This document shows, in pieces, positions 1 through 8,985 of a stretch of 38,019 bases of DNA (positions within the stretch are counted from its first letter, which is position 1; every line of letters begins with the position of its first letter). The translations under genes and the position numbers were made by a program. The notes under the pieces are model-generated. The model searched no databases and had not been told where the DNA came from. It saw nothing but the letters and a program-made list of their open reading frames with translations. Location: contig CAMHLV010000031.1 in assembly GCA_946186115.1 (NCBI GenBank), positions 1-38,019 of the forward strand. Reading direction: 5' to 3'. The stretch is from an uncultured Prevotella sp. Lineage in GTDB: Bacteria; Bacteroidota; Bacteroidia; Bacteroidales; Bacteroidaceae.

Positions 1-38
1 TTTTAAGTATATACAATTATAAAATATAATATTAAGAA

Positions 39-929
39 ATGAAAGCATTTGTTTTTCCCGGTCAGGGAGCACAGTTTGTCGGTATGGGCAAGGACCTGTA
101 TGACAACAATCAGACGGCAAAGGAACTGTTTGAAAAAGCTAACGAGATTCTTGGATACAGCATTACTGACATCATGTTCAGCGGTACTGACGATGACCTC
201 AAGCAGACTAAGGTTACTCAGCCTGCAGTATTCCTGCACTCTGTGATTTCGGCAATTTGTATGGGTGATGACTTCAAGCCTGAGATGGTGGCTGGTCATT
301 CGCTCGGAGAGTTCTCGGCACTTGTCGCTGCTGGCGCTTTGTCGTTTGAGGACGGTCTCCGTCTGGTATATGCCCGTGCTATGGCTATGCAGAAAGCTTG
401 TGAGGCTCAGCCTTCAACAATGGCTGCCATTATCGGTCTTCCTGACGAGAAAGTGGTTGAGGTGTGTGAAGAGGTTTCAAAACTCGGCAAGGGAGTTTGT
501 GTAGCCGCTAATTACAACAATCCCGGACAGTTGGTAATCTCTGGCAACATCGAAGCCATCAATGAGGCCTGCGAGCGTCTGAAGGCTGCCGGTGCCAAGC
601 GTGCCCTTCCCTTGAAGGTGGGCGGTGCATTCCACTCTCCTCTGATGCAGCCTGCTAAGGATGAGTTGCAGGCAGCTATCGAGCAGACTGAATTCCAGGC
701 TCCTAAGTGCCCTGTATATCAGAACGTGGATGCCAAGCCTCATACCGATCCAGCAGAGATTAAGGCTAACCTGATAGCTCAGCTTACCAGCAGCGTGCGC
801 TGGACTCAGATTGTTCAGAACATGATAGCTGATGGTGCCGACGACTTCACAGAGTGTGGTCCTGGCAAGGCTCTGCAGGGCATGATTGCCAAGATTAACA
901 AAGAGGTATCGGCTCACGGAATAGCATAA
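39..929 (+). CDS. fabD: Malonyl-CoA:ACP transacylase
   Basis: This enzyme moves malonyl groups from CoA to acyl carrier protein, the entry step of type II fatty acid synthesis in the cytoplasm. The 296-residue protein has the usual family length. Visible motifs are FPGQGAQ at residues 6-12, the nucleophile elbow GHSLGE with Ser88, and GGAFHSPLM with the catalytic His199. The ATG at 39 gives a canonical N-terminus. Only 38 bases of upstream sequence are in the window, so its promoter cannot be judged. The amylase-family gene starts 2-5 bases after the stop, which suggests co-transcription. Confidence 0.97.
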   Translation: MKAFVFPGQGAQFVGMGKDLYDNNQTAKELFEKANEILGYSITDIMFSGTDDDLKQTKVTQPAVFLHSVISAICMGDDFKPEMVAGHSLGEFSALVAAGALSFEDGLRLVYARAMAMQKACEAQPSTMAAIIGLPDEKVVEVCEEVSKLGKGVCVAANYNNPGQLVISGNIEAINEACERLKAAGAKRALPLKVGGAFHSPLMQPAKDELQAAIEQTEFQAPKCPVYQNVDAKPHTDPAEIKANLIAQLTSSVRWTQIVQNMIADGADDFTECGPGKALQGMIAKINKEVSAHGIA

Positions 930-934
930 CGGTG

Positions 935-2584
935 ATGGATAAGGTAATAGTTTACCAGGTTTTTACACGCTTGTTCGGCAATCGTAATACCACCCGTAAG
1001 GTGAATGGTACGATAGCCGATAACGGTTGTGGAAAGATGGCCGACTTCACGCCTGCTGTGCTGAAGGATATAGCTGCAATGGGTGTCACCCATGTGTGGT
1101 TTACCGGCATTATCCGTCACGCTACTCAGACCGACTATACGGCATACGGTATTCCGCGTCAGCATCCTGCTGTAGTCAAGGGACGCGCAGGATCGCCTTA
1201 CGCCATAACCGATTATTACGATGTTGATCCCGACCTTGCTACGGATGTCAATCAGCGCATGCTGGAGTTTGAGCAACTGGTAGAGCGGAGTCATAAGGCT
1301 GGTCTGAAGGTGATTATCGACTTTGTGCCTAATCATGTGGCACGACAGTATAAGTCGATCTGCAAGCCCAAGCGTGTCGTTGATCTGGGCGAGACTGACA
1401 ACGTGTTGCACGGTTTCGACCCCCAGAACAATTTCTACTATTGTCCTGGTGAGCGTTTTAGTCCTTACTTTGACCTCTACAACGGAGAGCGTGACCCCTA
1501 TATAGAAGAACCTGCAAAGGCTACGGGTAACGACCACTTCGACAATGCCCCAGGTAAGAACGACTGGTATGAGACGGTGAAACTGAACTACGGCGTAGAT
1601 TACTATGCCGGTAGGATAGGGTACTTCGATCCCATTCCCGATACCTGGCTAAAGATGAAGGATATACTGCTGTTCTGGGCTGCGAAAGGTGTAGATGGAT
1701 TCCGCTGCGATATGGCCGAGATGGTGCCTGCTGAGTTCTGGAGTTATGCCACACAGCTGGTAAAGAAAAAGTTCAGCAAGATAATTTTCATCGGCGAAGT
1801 ATATAATCCCTATGAGTATCGCCATTATCTGGCTTCTGGTTTCGACCTGCTCTACGACAAGGTGGGAATGTATGACACAATGCGCGGAGTAATCTGCGAA
1901 CAACTGCCGGTAGAGGCTATCAGTCAGGCTTGGCAGCAGACAGACGACATACGCGACCACATGCTCTACTTCCTCGAGAATCACGACGAGCAGCGCATTG
2001 CCAGCGACTTCTTTGCTGCCGATGCCAGTAAGGGTGTGCCGGCTATGATGGCTATGGTGCTGATGCAGCAGAACCCATTCATGCTGTATGCCGGACAGGA
2101 ATATGGCGAGCGCGGCATGGACCGCGAGGGATTCAGCGGAAACGATGGACGTACTACCATCTTCGACTATTGGAGCATTGACACGCTGTGCCGTGCGTCG
2201 CAAGGAAAACTTACCGACGCAGAGAGTGAAATCAGCGACTTGTATCGCAAGACGATGCTCATAGCCCGCAAGGAGAAGGCCATCAGTCAGGGGGTATTCT
2301 TCGACCTGATGTATGTTAACAGTCATCTGAAGCGCCAGTATGCCTTTATCCGCAAGGCGGGTAACGAGCTGCTGCTGGTGGTGGTGAACTTCGGCAGTCA
2401 GGATGCTGTGATTGATGTCAATCTGCCTTCGCATGCCTTCGACTACATGGAAATCAAGGAGAAGAGTGCTATCGCCTCCGATTTGCTGTCAAAGGAGAAG
2501 CTGGCCGTGATACTGAAGCGCGACGGTTCTGTCAGGATGGCTGTGAAGGGCAATAATGGCAGAGTGTGGAAACTGAAGATATAA
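935..2584 (+). CDS. GH13 alpha-amylase family glycoside hydrolase
   Basis: This is a 549-residue TIM-barrel enzyme of the GH13 family, probably hydrolysing or rearranging alpha-1,4 glucans or maltooligosaccharides. The four GH13 regions are visible: DFVPNH at 129-134, GFRCDMAEM with the nucleophile Asp259, FIGEVYN with the acid/base Glu288, and ENHDEQR with the transition-state Asp351. There is no signal peptide, so a cytoplasmic role, for example in storage glycan turnover, is inferred. An in-frame GTG at 932 sits directly before the ATG at 935, and the ATG is preferred. It is packed between fabD and an AlaX-like gene with gaps of a few bases. The exact substrate cannot be read from the sequence. 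Confidence 0.93.
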   Translation: MDKVIVYQVFTRLFGNRNTTRKVNGTIADNGCGKMADFTPAVLKDIAAMGVTHVWFTGIIRHATQTDYTAYGIPRQHPAVVKGRAGSPYAITDYYDVDPDLATDVNQRMLEFEQLVERSHKAGLKVIIDFVPNHVARQYKSICKPKRVVDLGETDNVLHGFDPQNNFYYCPGERFSPYFDLYNGERDPYIEEPAKATGNDHFDNAPGKNDWYETVKLNYGVDYYAGRIGYFDPIPDTWLKMKDILLFWAAKGVDGFRCDMAEMVPAEFWSYATQLVKKKFSKIIFIGEVYNPYEYRHYLASGFDLLYDKVGMYDTMRGVICEQLPVEAISQAWQQTDDIRDHMLYFLENHDEQRIASDFFAADASKGVPAMMAMVLMQQNPFMLYAGQEYGERGMDREGFSGNDGRTTIFDYWSIDTLCRASQGKLTDAESEISDLYRKTMLIARKEKAISQGVFFDLMYVNSHLKRQYAFIRKAGNELLLVVVNFGSQDAVIDVNLPSHAFDYMEIKEKSAIASDLLSKEKLAVILKRDGSVRMAVKGNNGRVWKLKI

Positions 2585-2589
2585 GCTTT

Positions 2590-3060
2590 ATGGCTGACGA
2601 CTTCAACTTCAACGAGCATAACAAGGATGAGTTTCCGCCAGCACATACTGCGGAACATCTGCTGAACCAGACGATGATTCGCCTGTTTGGATGTGAGCGT
2701 TCATACAATGCCCACATAGAGCGTAAGAAGAGCAAGATGAGCTTTCACCTTGACCGTAAGCCTACCAGGCAGGAAGAGAAGGAGATAGAGCGTGAGATGC
2801 AGCGACTGATTGATGAGGACTTGCCTGTCACTTTCGAACTGGTGACGCGTGACAATCTGCCCGACAACGTCAGTGCCGACCGTCTGCCCGCTGATGCATC
2901 AGAGAATATCCGGCTTGTTCGCATAGGCGACTACGATGTGTGTCCGTGTATCGGAAAACACGTGCGCTCAACAGCCCAGATAGGGCGCTTCGAAATGCTG
3001 GGTACCAATTGGGATGAGCACGAACGCTCGTTCCGTGTGAGATTCAAAATTGTTCAATAA
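2590..3060 (+). CDS. AlaX-like tRNA-editing (SAD) domain protein
   Basis: This 156-residue protein resembles the second additional domain of alanyl- and threonyl-tRNA synthetases as a stand-alone, AlaX-like protein. It carries the metal-binding pair HTAEH at residues 19-23 (HxxxH) and CPCIGKH around 118-124 (CxxxH). Known AlaX proteins hydrolyse mischarged Ser- or Gly-tRNA(Ala) in trans, and that role is inferred here. The ATG at 2590 puts HTAEH near the N-terminus and leaves a 5-base gap after the amylase gene. An in-frame start at 2566 would overlap that gene and is less likely. The gene lies just upstream of trpS, so two tRNA-aminoacylation functions sit together. Confidence 0.85.
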   Translation: MADDFNFNEHNKDEFPPAHTAEHLLNQTMIRLFGCERSYNAHIERKKSKMSFHLDRKPTRQEEKEIEREMQRLIDEDLPVTFELVTRDNLPDNVSADRLPADASENIRLVRIGDYDVCPCIGKHVRSTAQIGRFEMLGTNWDEHERSFRVRFKIVQ

Positions 3061-3084
3061 GAAAATAATTTTTCGATAAAGAAT

Positions 3085-4173
3085 ATGGGAAAGATAATAT
3101 TGACAGGTGACCGTCCTACAGGTAAATTACATTTGGGACACTATATCGGTTCGCTGCGTCGTCGTGTTGAATTGCAGGAAGCAGGCAACTATGACAGGAT
3201 GTTTGTCTTCATGGCCGACGTTCAGGCTCTGACCGATAATGCCGATAACCCTGAGAAAATCAGGCAGAACATCATTGAGGTGGCTCTCGACTATCTGTCG
3301 GCCGGACTCAATCCTGAGAAGTGTACTCTGTTTATCCAGAGTCAGATAGCTGAACTTGCCGAGCTTACTACCTATCTGATGAATCTGATTACCGTAAGTC
3401 GCGTACAGCGCAATCCTACGGTAAAGACAGAGATTAAGATGCGTAATTTTGAGGCAAACATCCCCTTGGGATTCTTCTGCTATCCTGTTAGTCAGGCTGC
3501 CGATATCACACTGTTTAAATCTACGACAGTGCCTGCTGGCGAAGACCAGGAGCCTATGCTGGAGGTTACACGCGAATTGGTGCGCCGCTTCAATCAGATT
3601 TATGCTCCGGTACTGGTAGAACCCGAAATCATGCTGCCAGAGAATGCTACTGCACGTCGTCTGCCCGGTACTGACGGAAAGGAGAAAATGTCGAAGTCGC
3701 TGGGCAACTGCATATACCTGAGCGATGATGCCGATACCGTATGGCAGAAAGTGCGCTCAATGTACACTGACCCTGAGCATATCAACCTGAATGACCCAGG
3801 ACACGTGGAAGGCAACGCAGTATTTACTTATCTGGACGCTTTCTCAAAGCCTGAGGATTTTGCCAATTTCCTGCCTGAGTATCAGAACCTGGATGAACTG
3901 AAGGACCATTACAGTCGTGGTGGACTGGGAGACATGAAATGTAAGAAGTTCCTGAATCAGATTCTCAATGAATTGCTGGAGCCGATACGTCAGCGCCGAC
4001 ATGAATTTGAGCAGGATATCCCTGAAATCTACAACATACTGAAGAAGGGTACCGAACAAGCACGTGAAACAGCCGCTCAGACTATGGCTGAGGTTCGTGC
4101 AGCAATGAAGATAAACTATTTTGATGACGCTGAATTAATTCGCAGTCAAACAGAACGCTTCCGTGCTAAGTAG
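3085..4173 (+). CDS. trpS: Tryptophanyl-tRNA synthetase
   Basis: This class I synthetase charges tRNA(Trp) with tryptophan using ATP. The 362-residue protein has the N-terminal signature GDRPTGKLHLGH (the HIGH motif is HLGH at 16-19) and the KMSKS loop at 201-205. The length is typical of bacterial TrpRS. It follows the AlaX-like gene by 24 bases with no recognisable terminator between, so it is probably the last gene of the fabD run. Its TAG stop codon lies inside the stem of the downstream terminator. No tryptophan-codon leader or T-box-like structure is visible in the short upstream gap. Confidence 0.97.
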   Translation: MGKIILTGDRPTGKLHLGHYIGSLRRRVELQEAGNYDRMFVFMADVQALTDNADNPEKIRQNIIEVALDYLSAGLNPEKCTLFIQSQIAELAELTTYLMNLITVSRVQRNPTVKTEIKMRNFEANIPLGFFCYPVSQAADITLFKSTTVPAGEDQEPMLEVTRELVRRFNQIYAPVLVEPEIMLPENATARRLPGTDGKEKMSKSLGNCIYLSDDADTVWQKVRSMYTDPEHINLNDPGHVEGNAVFTYLDAFSKPEDFANFLPEYQNLDELKDHYSRGGLGDMKCKKFLNQILNELLEPIRQRRHEFEQDIPEIYNILKKGTEQARETAAQTMAEVRAAMKINYFDDAELIRSQTERFRAK

Positions 4174-4196
4174 CACGGAAGCGTTCCGCTTTTTTT
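4153..4196 (+). terminator. Intrinsic terminator of trpS
   Basis: A perfect 16-base inverted repeat (4153-4168 and 4171-4186, arm core CGCTTCCGTGCT) is followed by CGC and a run of T from 4190 to 4196, the classic rho-independent layout. The trpS stop codon at 4171-4173 is the first triplet of the right arm. The lysA stop on the opposite strand lies just past the T run, so the hairpin may also block minus-strand transcription, although its minus-strand T-tract is poor. Confidence 0.93.
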
Positions 4197-5355
4197 ATAT
4201 CTCGTCGCTCATGTGGCCTTGTGGTAGGCGACGACAATTGTACTGAGAGGCCATAATCTCACCGTATGCTCCAGCAGAACGAATTGCCAGCAGATCGCCG
4301 CGATGGCAGCAGTTGAGATCTATCTGCTTGGCAAACACATCAGTGGATTCACATATAGGACCTACAACGTCGTACGTCTCAGCAGGCTCATCGCTCGAGA
4401 TGTTCTCTATTTTATGGTATGCCTGATAGAGGGCGGGACGGATTAGGTCGGTGAATCCGGCATCTACGATGCAGAACTGCTTTATCTTGCCTTTCTTAAT
4501 ATATAAGGTACGCGTAAAGAGTGTTCCACACTGGGCAACTACCGAACGTCCTAACTCGAAGTGCAGCGTCTGGCCGGGGCGTAACTTCAACTTCTTGGCA
4601 TAGGTGTCGAAGTAAAGCTTGAAGTCGGGGATAGGCACGCGGTTAGGATGCTGATAGTCGATACCAAGTCCGCCTCCTACATTTATGTGCTCAACGACGA
4701 TACGATGGCGCTCCAGTTCCAGCTGCAACTCGTTGACACGGTTGCAGAGTGCCTCGAAGTCGCCCATATCGAGTATCTGAGAACCGATATGGAAATGAAG
4801 TCCCACTACTTTTACGTTGGTCATAACAGAGGCTTCCTCGATCACCCTGAGCATATCGTGCATGTCAATGCCGAACTTGTTTTCAGCAAGGCCAGTGGTG
4901 ATGTTGGCATGAGTGTGGGCTCCAACGTTGGGATTAAGGCGGAAGGCCACACGGGCTACTTTGCCCTTGGCTGCTGCCAACTGGTTGATAACTTCCAGTT
5001 CGGGGATACTCTCTACGTTGAAGCAGAAAATGTCGTTGTCGAGGCCCAGATTGATCTCCCAATCGCTTTTTCCTACTCCGGCATATACTATCTTAGATGA
5101 AGGAAAGCCCGTCTTGATACAGGCTTCTATCTCGCCACCACTAACGCAGTCGGCTCCCAGTCCGGCTTCGCGGATGATGCGCAGTATCTTGGGATTGGCA
5201 TTGGCCTTTATGGCATAGTGTACGCAGAATCCTTCGTGCTTCTTTGCTTCATTGTTTATGACTCGGAGCGTCTCTCTGAGAAGTTCCGAGTCATAATAGT
5301 AGAATGGCGTTTGAATATTATTCAACTTGCCTATAGGGAATTGTCCTTTAGTCAT
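4195..5355 (-). CDS. lysA: Diaminopimelate decarboxylase
   Basis: This PLP enzyme converts meso-diaminopimelate to lysine, the last step of lysine synthesis. The 386-residue protein has the alanine-racemase-like barrel with YAIKANANP (PLP lysine Lys50), HFHIGSQ, the GGGLGIDYQHP phosphate-binding loop, and the C-terminal GPICESTDVF motif that supplies the active-site Cys and Glu from the dimer partner. It is the last gene of the minus-strand his/lys run, 56 bases after lysC. No TAnnTTTG promoter is visible in that gap, so it is probably co-transcribed with lysC. Confidence 0.96.
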   Translation of the reverse strand: MTKGQFPIGKLNNIQTPFYYYDSELLRETLRVINNEAKKHEGFCVHYAIKANANPKILRIIREAGLGADCVSGGEIEACIKTGFPSSKIVYAGVGKSDWEINLGLDNDIFCFNVESIPELEVINQLAAAKGKVARVAFRLNPNVGAHTHANITTGLAENKFGIDMHDMLRVIEEASVMTNVKVVGLHFHIGSQILDMGDFEALCNRVNELQLELERHRIVVEHINVGGGLGIDYQHPNRVPIPDFKLYFDTYAKKLKLRPGQTLHFELGRSVVAQCGTLFTRTLYIKKGKIKQFCIVDAGFTDLIRPALYQAYHKIENISSDEPAETYDVVGPICESTDVFAKQIDLNCCHRGDLLAIRSAGAYGEIMASQYNCRRLPQGHMSDEI

Positions 5356-5411
5356 TATTGTGCTGGTATCGTCGTTTGACTATAAATTAAACAGCTATTC
5401 TGTTTCTATTA

Positions 5412-6728
5412 TTAATTAAACAGCGTGTCGCTCAACGACTGTAAGGCGCGCTTCTTGTCCTCCTCACGGATGAGGAAAGAGATGTTGTAGTTGGAACCTC
5501 CGTATGAGATCATACGTACAGGAATGTTCTTCATTGCGTCCATGACGATAGTCTCAAAACCGATGTTCGACCAGTCGAGGTCGCCTACAACACAGATGAT
5601 GCACATGCCGGTATCTACTGTTACGGTGCCATATTTCTTCAGCTCGTCAACAATCTCGCCCAGGTGAGCCGAGTTGTCGATAGACATTGAGACACCAACC
5701 TCAGAGGTACATACCATATCGATAGGAGTCTGGTACGACTCGAAGATCTCGAATACCTTGCGCAGGAAACCTGTGGCAAGCAGCATGCGGCTCGACTTGA
5801 TCTTGATGGCGATGATGTTGTCCTTGGCAGCAACGGCCTTGATCTTGCCGTATTCAGTAGCGTTGCTGATGGTGGTACCTTCTGCGTCAGGCTCCATAGT
5901 GTTGAGCAGACGTACGGGAATGCCGGCATACTTGGCAGGCTGTACGCATGTGGGGTGCAGAATCTTGGCACCGAAATAGGCCAGCTCGGCAGCTTCCTCG
6001 AAGTGCAGCTGGTGGACGGGCTGTGTCTTGTCAACAATGCGCGGGTCGTTGTTGTGCATACCGTCGATATCAGTCCATATCTGAATCTCTTCTGCATTCA
6101 GGGCAGCACCGATGAGCGATGCAGTATAGTCGCTGCCACCACGCTGAAGGTTGTCAACCTCTCCATAGGCATTACGGCAGATAAAGCCCTGAGTGACGTA
6201 AACCTGATTACCCTCGTTCTTCTCCATGATAGCCGAGAGCTTCTCCTTGATGTATGTGGGGTCGGGCTCAGAGTTCTTGTCGGTGCGCATAAAGTCAAGA
6301 GCATTCAGCAGGACGGCCTTGATGCCTTGTTCCTGCATATAGTTGACTACCATATTGGTAGAAAGCAATTCGCCCTGGGCAACAATGTTCTTCTCTTCGA
6401 AACTGGTGAAAAGTTCCTTGGTGAATGAACGGAGGTAGTTCATCTCGCTGATGAGGAAATCGCGTGTCTTCGACTTCATCTCATCAGTAGAATAGAGCTC
6501 GTCGATGTGTTGCATGTACTTTCGCTCCAGATTGTTGATTACCTCATTGGCACCTTCGGGATTCTTCTTATAGAGATAGTTTGATATCTCTACGAGTGAG
6601 TTTGTCGTTCCTGACATCGCTGACAGTACGACGAACACTGGCTCGCCCGACTTGGTTACTAACTTTGTTACATCCATCATGCGGCTCGGTGTGCCAACCG
6701 ATGTTCCGCCAAACTTCATTACCTTCAT
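5412..6728 (-). CDS. lysC: Aspartate kinase (monofunctional)
   Basis: This enzyme phosphorylates aspartate, the committed step toward lysine, threonine, methionine and diaminopimelate. The 438-residue protein has an N-terminal amino acid kinase domain starting MKVMKFGGTSVG, with QRGGSDYTASLIGAA in the middle, and two C-terminal ACT regulatory domains (about residues 295-438). There is no homoserine dehydrogenase domain, so it is the monofunctional type. Pairing with lysA suggests this copy serves the lysine/DAP branch, and feedback control through the ACT domains is likely but not provable here. It lies 34 bases downstream of ftsE. Confidence 0.95.
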   Translation of the reverse strand: MKVMKFGGTSVGTPSRMMDVTKLVTKSGEPVFVVLSAMSGTTNSLVEISNYLYKKNPEGANEVINNLERKYMQHIDELYSTDEMKSKTRDFLISEMNYLRSFTKELFTSFEEKNIVAQGELLSTNMVVNYMQEQGIKAVLLNALDFMRTDKNSEPDPTYIKEKLSAIMEKNEGNQVYVTQGFICRNAYGEVDNLQRGGSDYTASLIGAALNAEEIQIWTDIDGMHNNDPRIVDKTQPVHQLHFEEAAELAYFGAKILHPTCVQPAKYAGIPVRLLNTMEPDAEGTTISNATEYGKIKAVAAKDNIIAIKIKSSRMLLATGFLRKVFEIFESYQTPIDMVCTSEVGVSMSIDNSAHLGEIVDELKKYGTVTVDTGMCIICVVGDLDWSNIGFETIVMDAMKNIPVRMISYGGSNYNISFLIREEDKKRALQSLSDTLFN

Positions 6729-6762
6729 AGTCTATTTTTGTTTTTTGTTCTTGTTTTTACTT

Positions 6763-7524
6763 TTATATTGACAGGTCCTCGCGTGCAGAATAGTCGAGGC
6801 CGCTCTGTTCTGAAACATGCTCTGACTCTTCGTAGAGTGACATCTTGTTGTAATCGTTGGTGATATCTTCTAATTGCTGGTTGATGCAGCGATACACTAT
6901 TCCCGGGTATTCATTGAGAAGCGAGGTGTTGTGTGTGGTCATTACTACTGCCGTTCCTGACTGTGTGATGTCTCTGAGCAATACTGTAATCTGTCTGGCT
7001 GTCTCAAGGTCGAGATTGCCTGTAGGCTCGTCGGCAATAATAATTTTCGGATTGTTGAGGATTGCACGGGCAATGGCTATACGCTGCTGCTCGCCTCCCG
7101 ACAACTCGTGGGGATAGCGGTCGGCATAATCGAGCATTTCAACATCAGAGAGCACATCATCGATGCGCTCGTCGATCTCGCTCTTCGACTTCCATCCAGT
7201 AGCCTTCAGCACAAAGCGCAGATTCTCGCGCACTGTGCGGTCGCCAAGCAACTGGAAGTCTTGGAAGATGATGCCCATCTGTCGCCTCAAGGCAGGTATG
7301 TCTTTCTGCTTCAATTCGCGCAGGTCGTGGTTTAATACGACGACATTGTCTGCTTCTTTGACGTCAAGTTCAAAGTACAATGTCTTGAGCAAGGTGCTCT
7401 TTCCGGCTCCTACACGACCGATGATGTAGATGAATTCGCCCTCATCGACGTGGAAGTTGATATCCTTCAGCACCAGTATTCCGTCTTTCTGGTAGATATT
7501 TGCTTTCTGATAGTCTATTAGCAT
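6763..7524 (-). CDS. ftsE: FtsE-like ABC transporter ATPase
   Basis: This is an ATP-binding cassette protein of the FtsE class. With its membrane partner FtsX it acts in cell division by controlling peptidoglycan hydrolases. The 253-residue protein shows Walker A GRVGAGKST at 36-44, the Q-loop IIFQDFQLL, the ABC signature LSGGEQQR at 141-148, and Walker B IIIADEPTGNLD at 161-172. It is about 25-30 residues longer than most FtsE proteins because of an acidic, probably disordered tail. No ftsX lies beside it. It sits between hisIE and lysC with gaps of 39 and 34 bases. Confidence 0.88.
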   Translation of the reverse strand: MLIDYQKANIYQKDGILVLKDINFHVDEGEFIYIIGRVGAGKSTLLKTLYFELDVKEADNVVVLNHDLRELKQKDIPALRRQMGIIFQDFQLLGDRTVRENLRFVLKATGWKSKSEIDERIDDVLSDVEMLDYADRYPHELSGGEQQRIAIARAILNNPKIIIADEPTGNLDLETARQITVLLRDITQSGTAVVMTTHNTSLLNEYPGIVYRCINQQLEDITNDYNKMSLYEESEHVSEQSGLDYSAREDLSI

Positions 7525-7563
7525 TTTATTATTTTCTATTAGGCAATACTCTGTGTTTCTCTA

Positions 7564-8226
7564 TTATTTCATCTTGCCGGCAGCTTTGGCTTCACGGCGC
7601 TTCTTGTCCCAGTTGGGGTCGTGGCGCTTCTGCAACTCTGAGGCAACATCCTCGATGCGCAGCCCCTTCGACGTGAGCATTACAAGCAGGTGGTATAGCA
7701 GGTCGCCTGCTTCATATACAAGGTGCTCTGAAGTGCCGTTTGTGGCCTCTATGACAGTCTCTAGTGCTTCTTCGCCTACTTTCTGGGCTATCTTGTTGGT
7801 GCCGTCGCGGAAGAGTTTGGTAGTATATGAACCTTCAGGCATCTCACGCTTGCGCTGGTCTATCAAGTCCTGCAACTCTGCCAAGAACAGCAGCGGGGAA
7901 TTGTCGCTGCCCAAAGGCTCGTTGTCTTCTCCCCAGCAGGTGTCGGTGCCGGTGTGGCATGTGGGGCCGATGGGATTGACTCTCACCAGCAGGGTGTCGT
8001 TGTCGCAGTCGACTTTCATGTCAACAAGATTAAGGAAATGACCAGAGGTCTCGCCCTTAGTCCATAGTGTCTGACGGGTACGGCTCCAGAATGTTACGTG
8101 TCCAGTTTCTATTGTCTTGTCGTAGGATTCCTTGTTCATGAATCCAAGCATCAGCACCTGTCGGGTGGCTGCATCCTGTATGATGGCCGGTACGAGGCCT
8201 CCCATCTTCTCAAAGTCTATCTTCAT
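7564..8226 (-). CDS. hisIE: Bifunctional phosphoribosyl-AMP cyclohydrolase / phosphoribosyl-ATP pyrophosphatase
   Basis: This fused enzyme performs the second and third steps of histidine synthesis. The N-terminal HisI half contains [26 protein letters not shown], the metal-binding DCDND and the [13 protein letters not shown] cysteine region. The C-terminal HisE half (about residues 115-200) is an all-helical MazG-like pyrophosphatase with [13 protein letters not shown] and [12 protein letters not shown]. The 220-residue length is normal for the fusion. Its start overlaps the hisF stop as ATGA, so translation is probably coupled. Confidence 0.97.
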   Translation of the reverse strand: MKIDFEKMGGLVPAIIQDAATRQVLMLGFMNKESYDKTIETGHVTFWSRTRQTLWTKGETSGHFLNLVDMKVDCDNDTLLVRVNPIGPTCHTGTDTCWGEDNEPLGSDNSPLLFLAELQDLIDQRKREMPEGSYTTKLFRDGTNKIAQKVGEEALETVIEATNGTSEHLVYEAGDLLYHLLVMLTSKGLRIEDVASELQKRHDPNWDKKRREAKAAGKMK

Positions 8227-8981
8227 AATCTTACATTTATACCTTCGTCTTTAAGATATTGCTTTAGTTCGCGCACGGGAATCTCACCGAAATGGAATAC
8301 TGAGGCGGCCAGTGCAGCATCAGCATGACCAATGGTGAAAACGTCGCGGAAGTGCTCTCTGCATCCTGCTCCGCCACTGGCGATGATAGGTATAGAGAGG
8401 TTGTCGCTCAGTTGGCGCAGCGTCTCATTGGCATAACCATTCTTAGTGCCGTCGTGGTTCATGCTCGTGAAGAGTATCTCACCTGCTCCACGCTCTTGGG
8501 CCTCATGGGCCCATTCCAGCAGTCTGCGCTCGGTGCGCTCACGTCCGCCTTTCAGATAGCAGTGCCATCCATCGTTATCGTTGCGGGCGTCGATGGCTAC
8601 TACACACACCTGAGAACCGAAGCGGGTAGCAATCTCGTCGATTAGTTCTGGATGGCGGATGGCAGCCGAATTGATGCTTACTTTATCTGCACCGGCATAC
8701 AGCAGACGCTCTACATCCTTCAGTTCGTTGATGCCGCCACCTACAGTAAATGGTATGTTCAGTGTCTCGGCAACCTTAGTCACCATTTCGGTGAATGTCT
8801 TGCGACCTTCGAATGATGCGGTAATGTCGAGAAATACTAGTTCGTCGGCTCCTTGGTCAGAGTAGGCCTTGCCCAATTCTACCGGATCACCGGCACTGCG
8901 CAGGTTGACAAAGTTCGTGCCTTTTACGGTTTCGCCGTCCTTCACGTCCAGACAGGGGATAATGCGTTTTGCCAGTCCCAT
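8223..8981 (-). CDS. hisF: Imidazole glycerol phosphate synthase, cyclase subunit
   Basis: HisF uses ammonia from HisH to convert PRFAR to imidazole glycerol phosphate and AICAR. The 252-residue TIM barrel starts with [12 protein letters not shown] (catalytic Asp12) and has the second catalytic Asp in the ASGGAG/ITAS-type strand ends ([19 protein letters not shown]). Length and motifs are standard. It lies 4 bases after hisA and overlaps hisIE by 4 bases, in the usual hisH-hisA-hisF-hisIE order. Confidence 0.98.
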   Translation of the reverse strand: MGLAKRIIPCLDVKDGETVKGTNFVNLRSAGDPVELGKAYSDQGADELVFLDITASFEGRKTFTEMVTKVAETLNIPFTVGGGINELKDVERLLYAGADKVSINSAAIRHPELIDEIATRFGSQVCVVAIDARNDNDGWHCYLKGGRERTERRLLEWAHEAQERGAGEILFTSMNHDGTKNGYANETLRQLSDNLSIPIIASGGAGCREHFRDVFTIGHADAALAASVFHFGEIPVRELKQYLKDEGINVRL

Positions 8982-8985
8982 TGCG

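Noticed and set aside
1649..2434. Long open frame on the minus strand inside the GH13 gene
   Set aside because: It is fully antisense to a gene with intact catalytic motifs and its translation shows no recognisable domain, so it is a codon-bias shadow.
4150..4200. Riboswitch or T-box upstream of lysA/lysC or trpS
   Set aside because: The only strong structure is the trpS terminator. The leaders of lysC, lysA and trpS are short and show no conserved aptamer-like layout.
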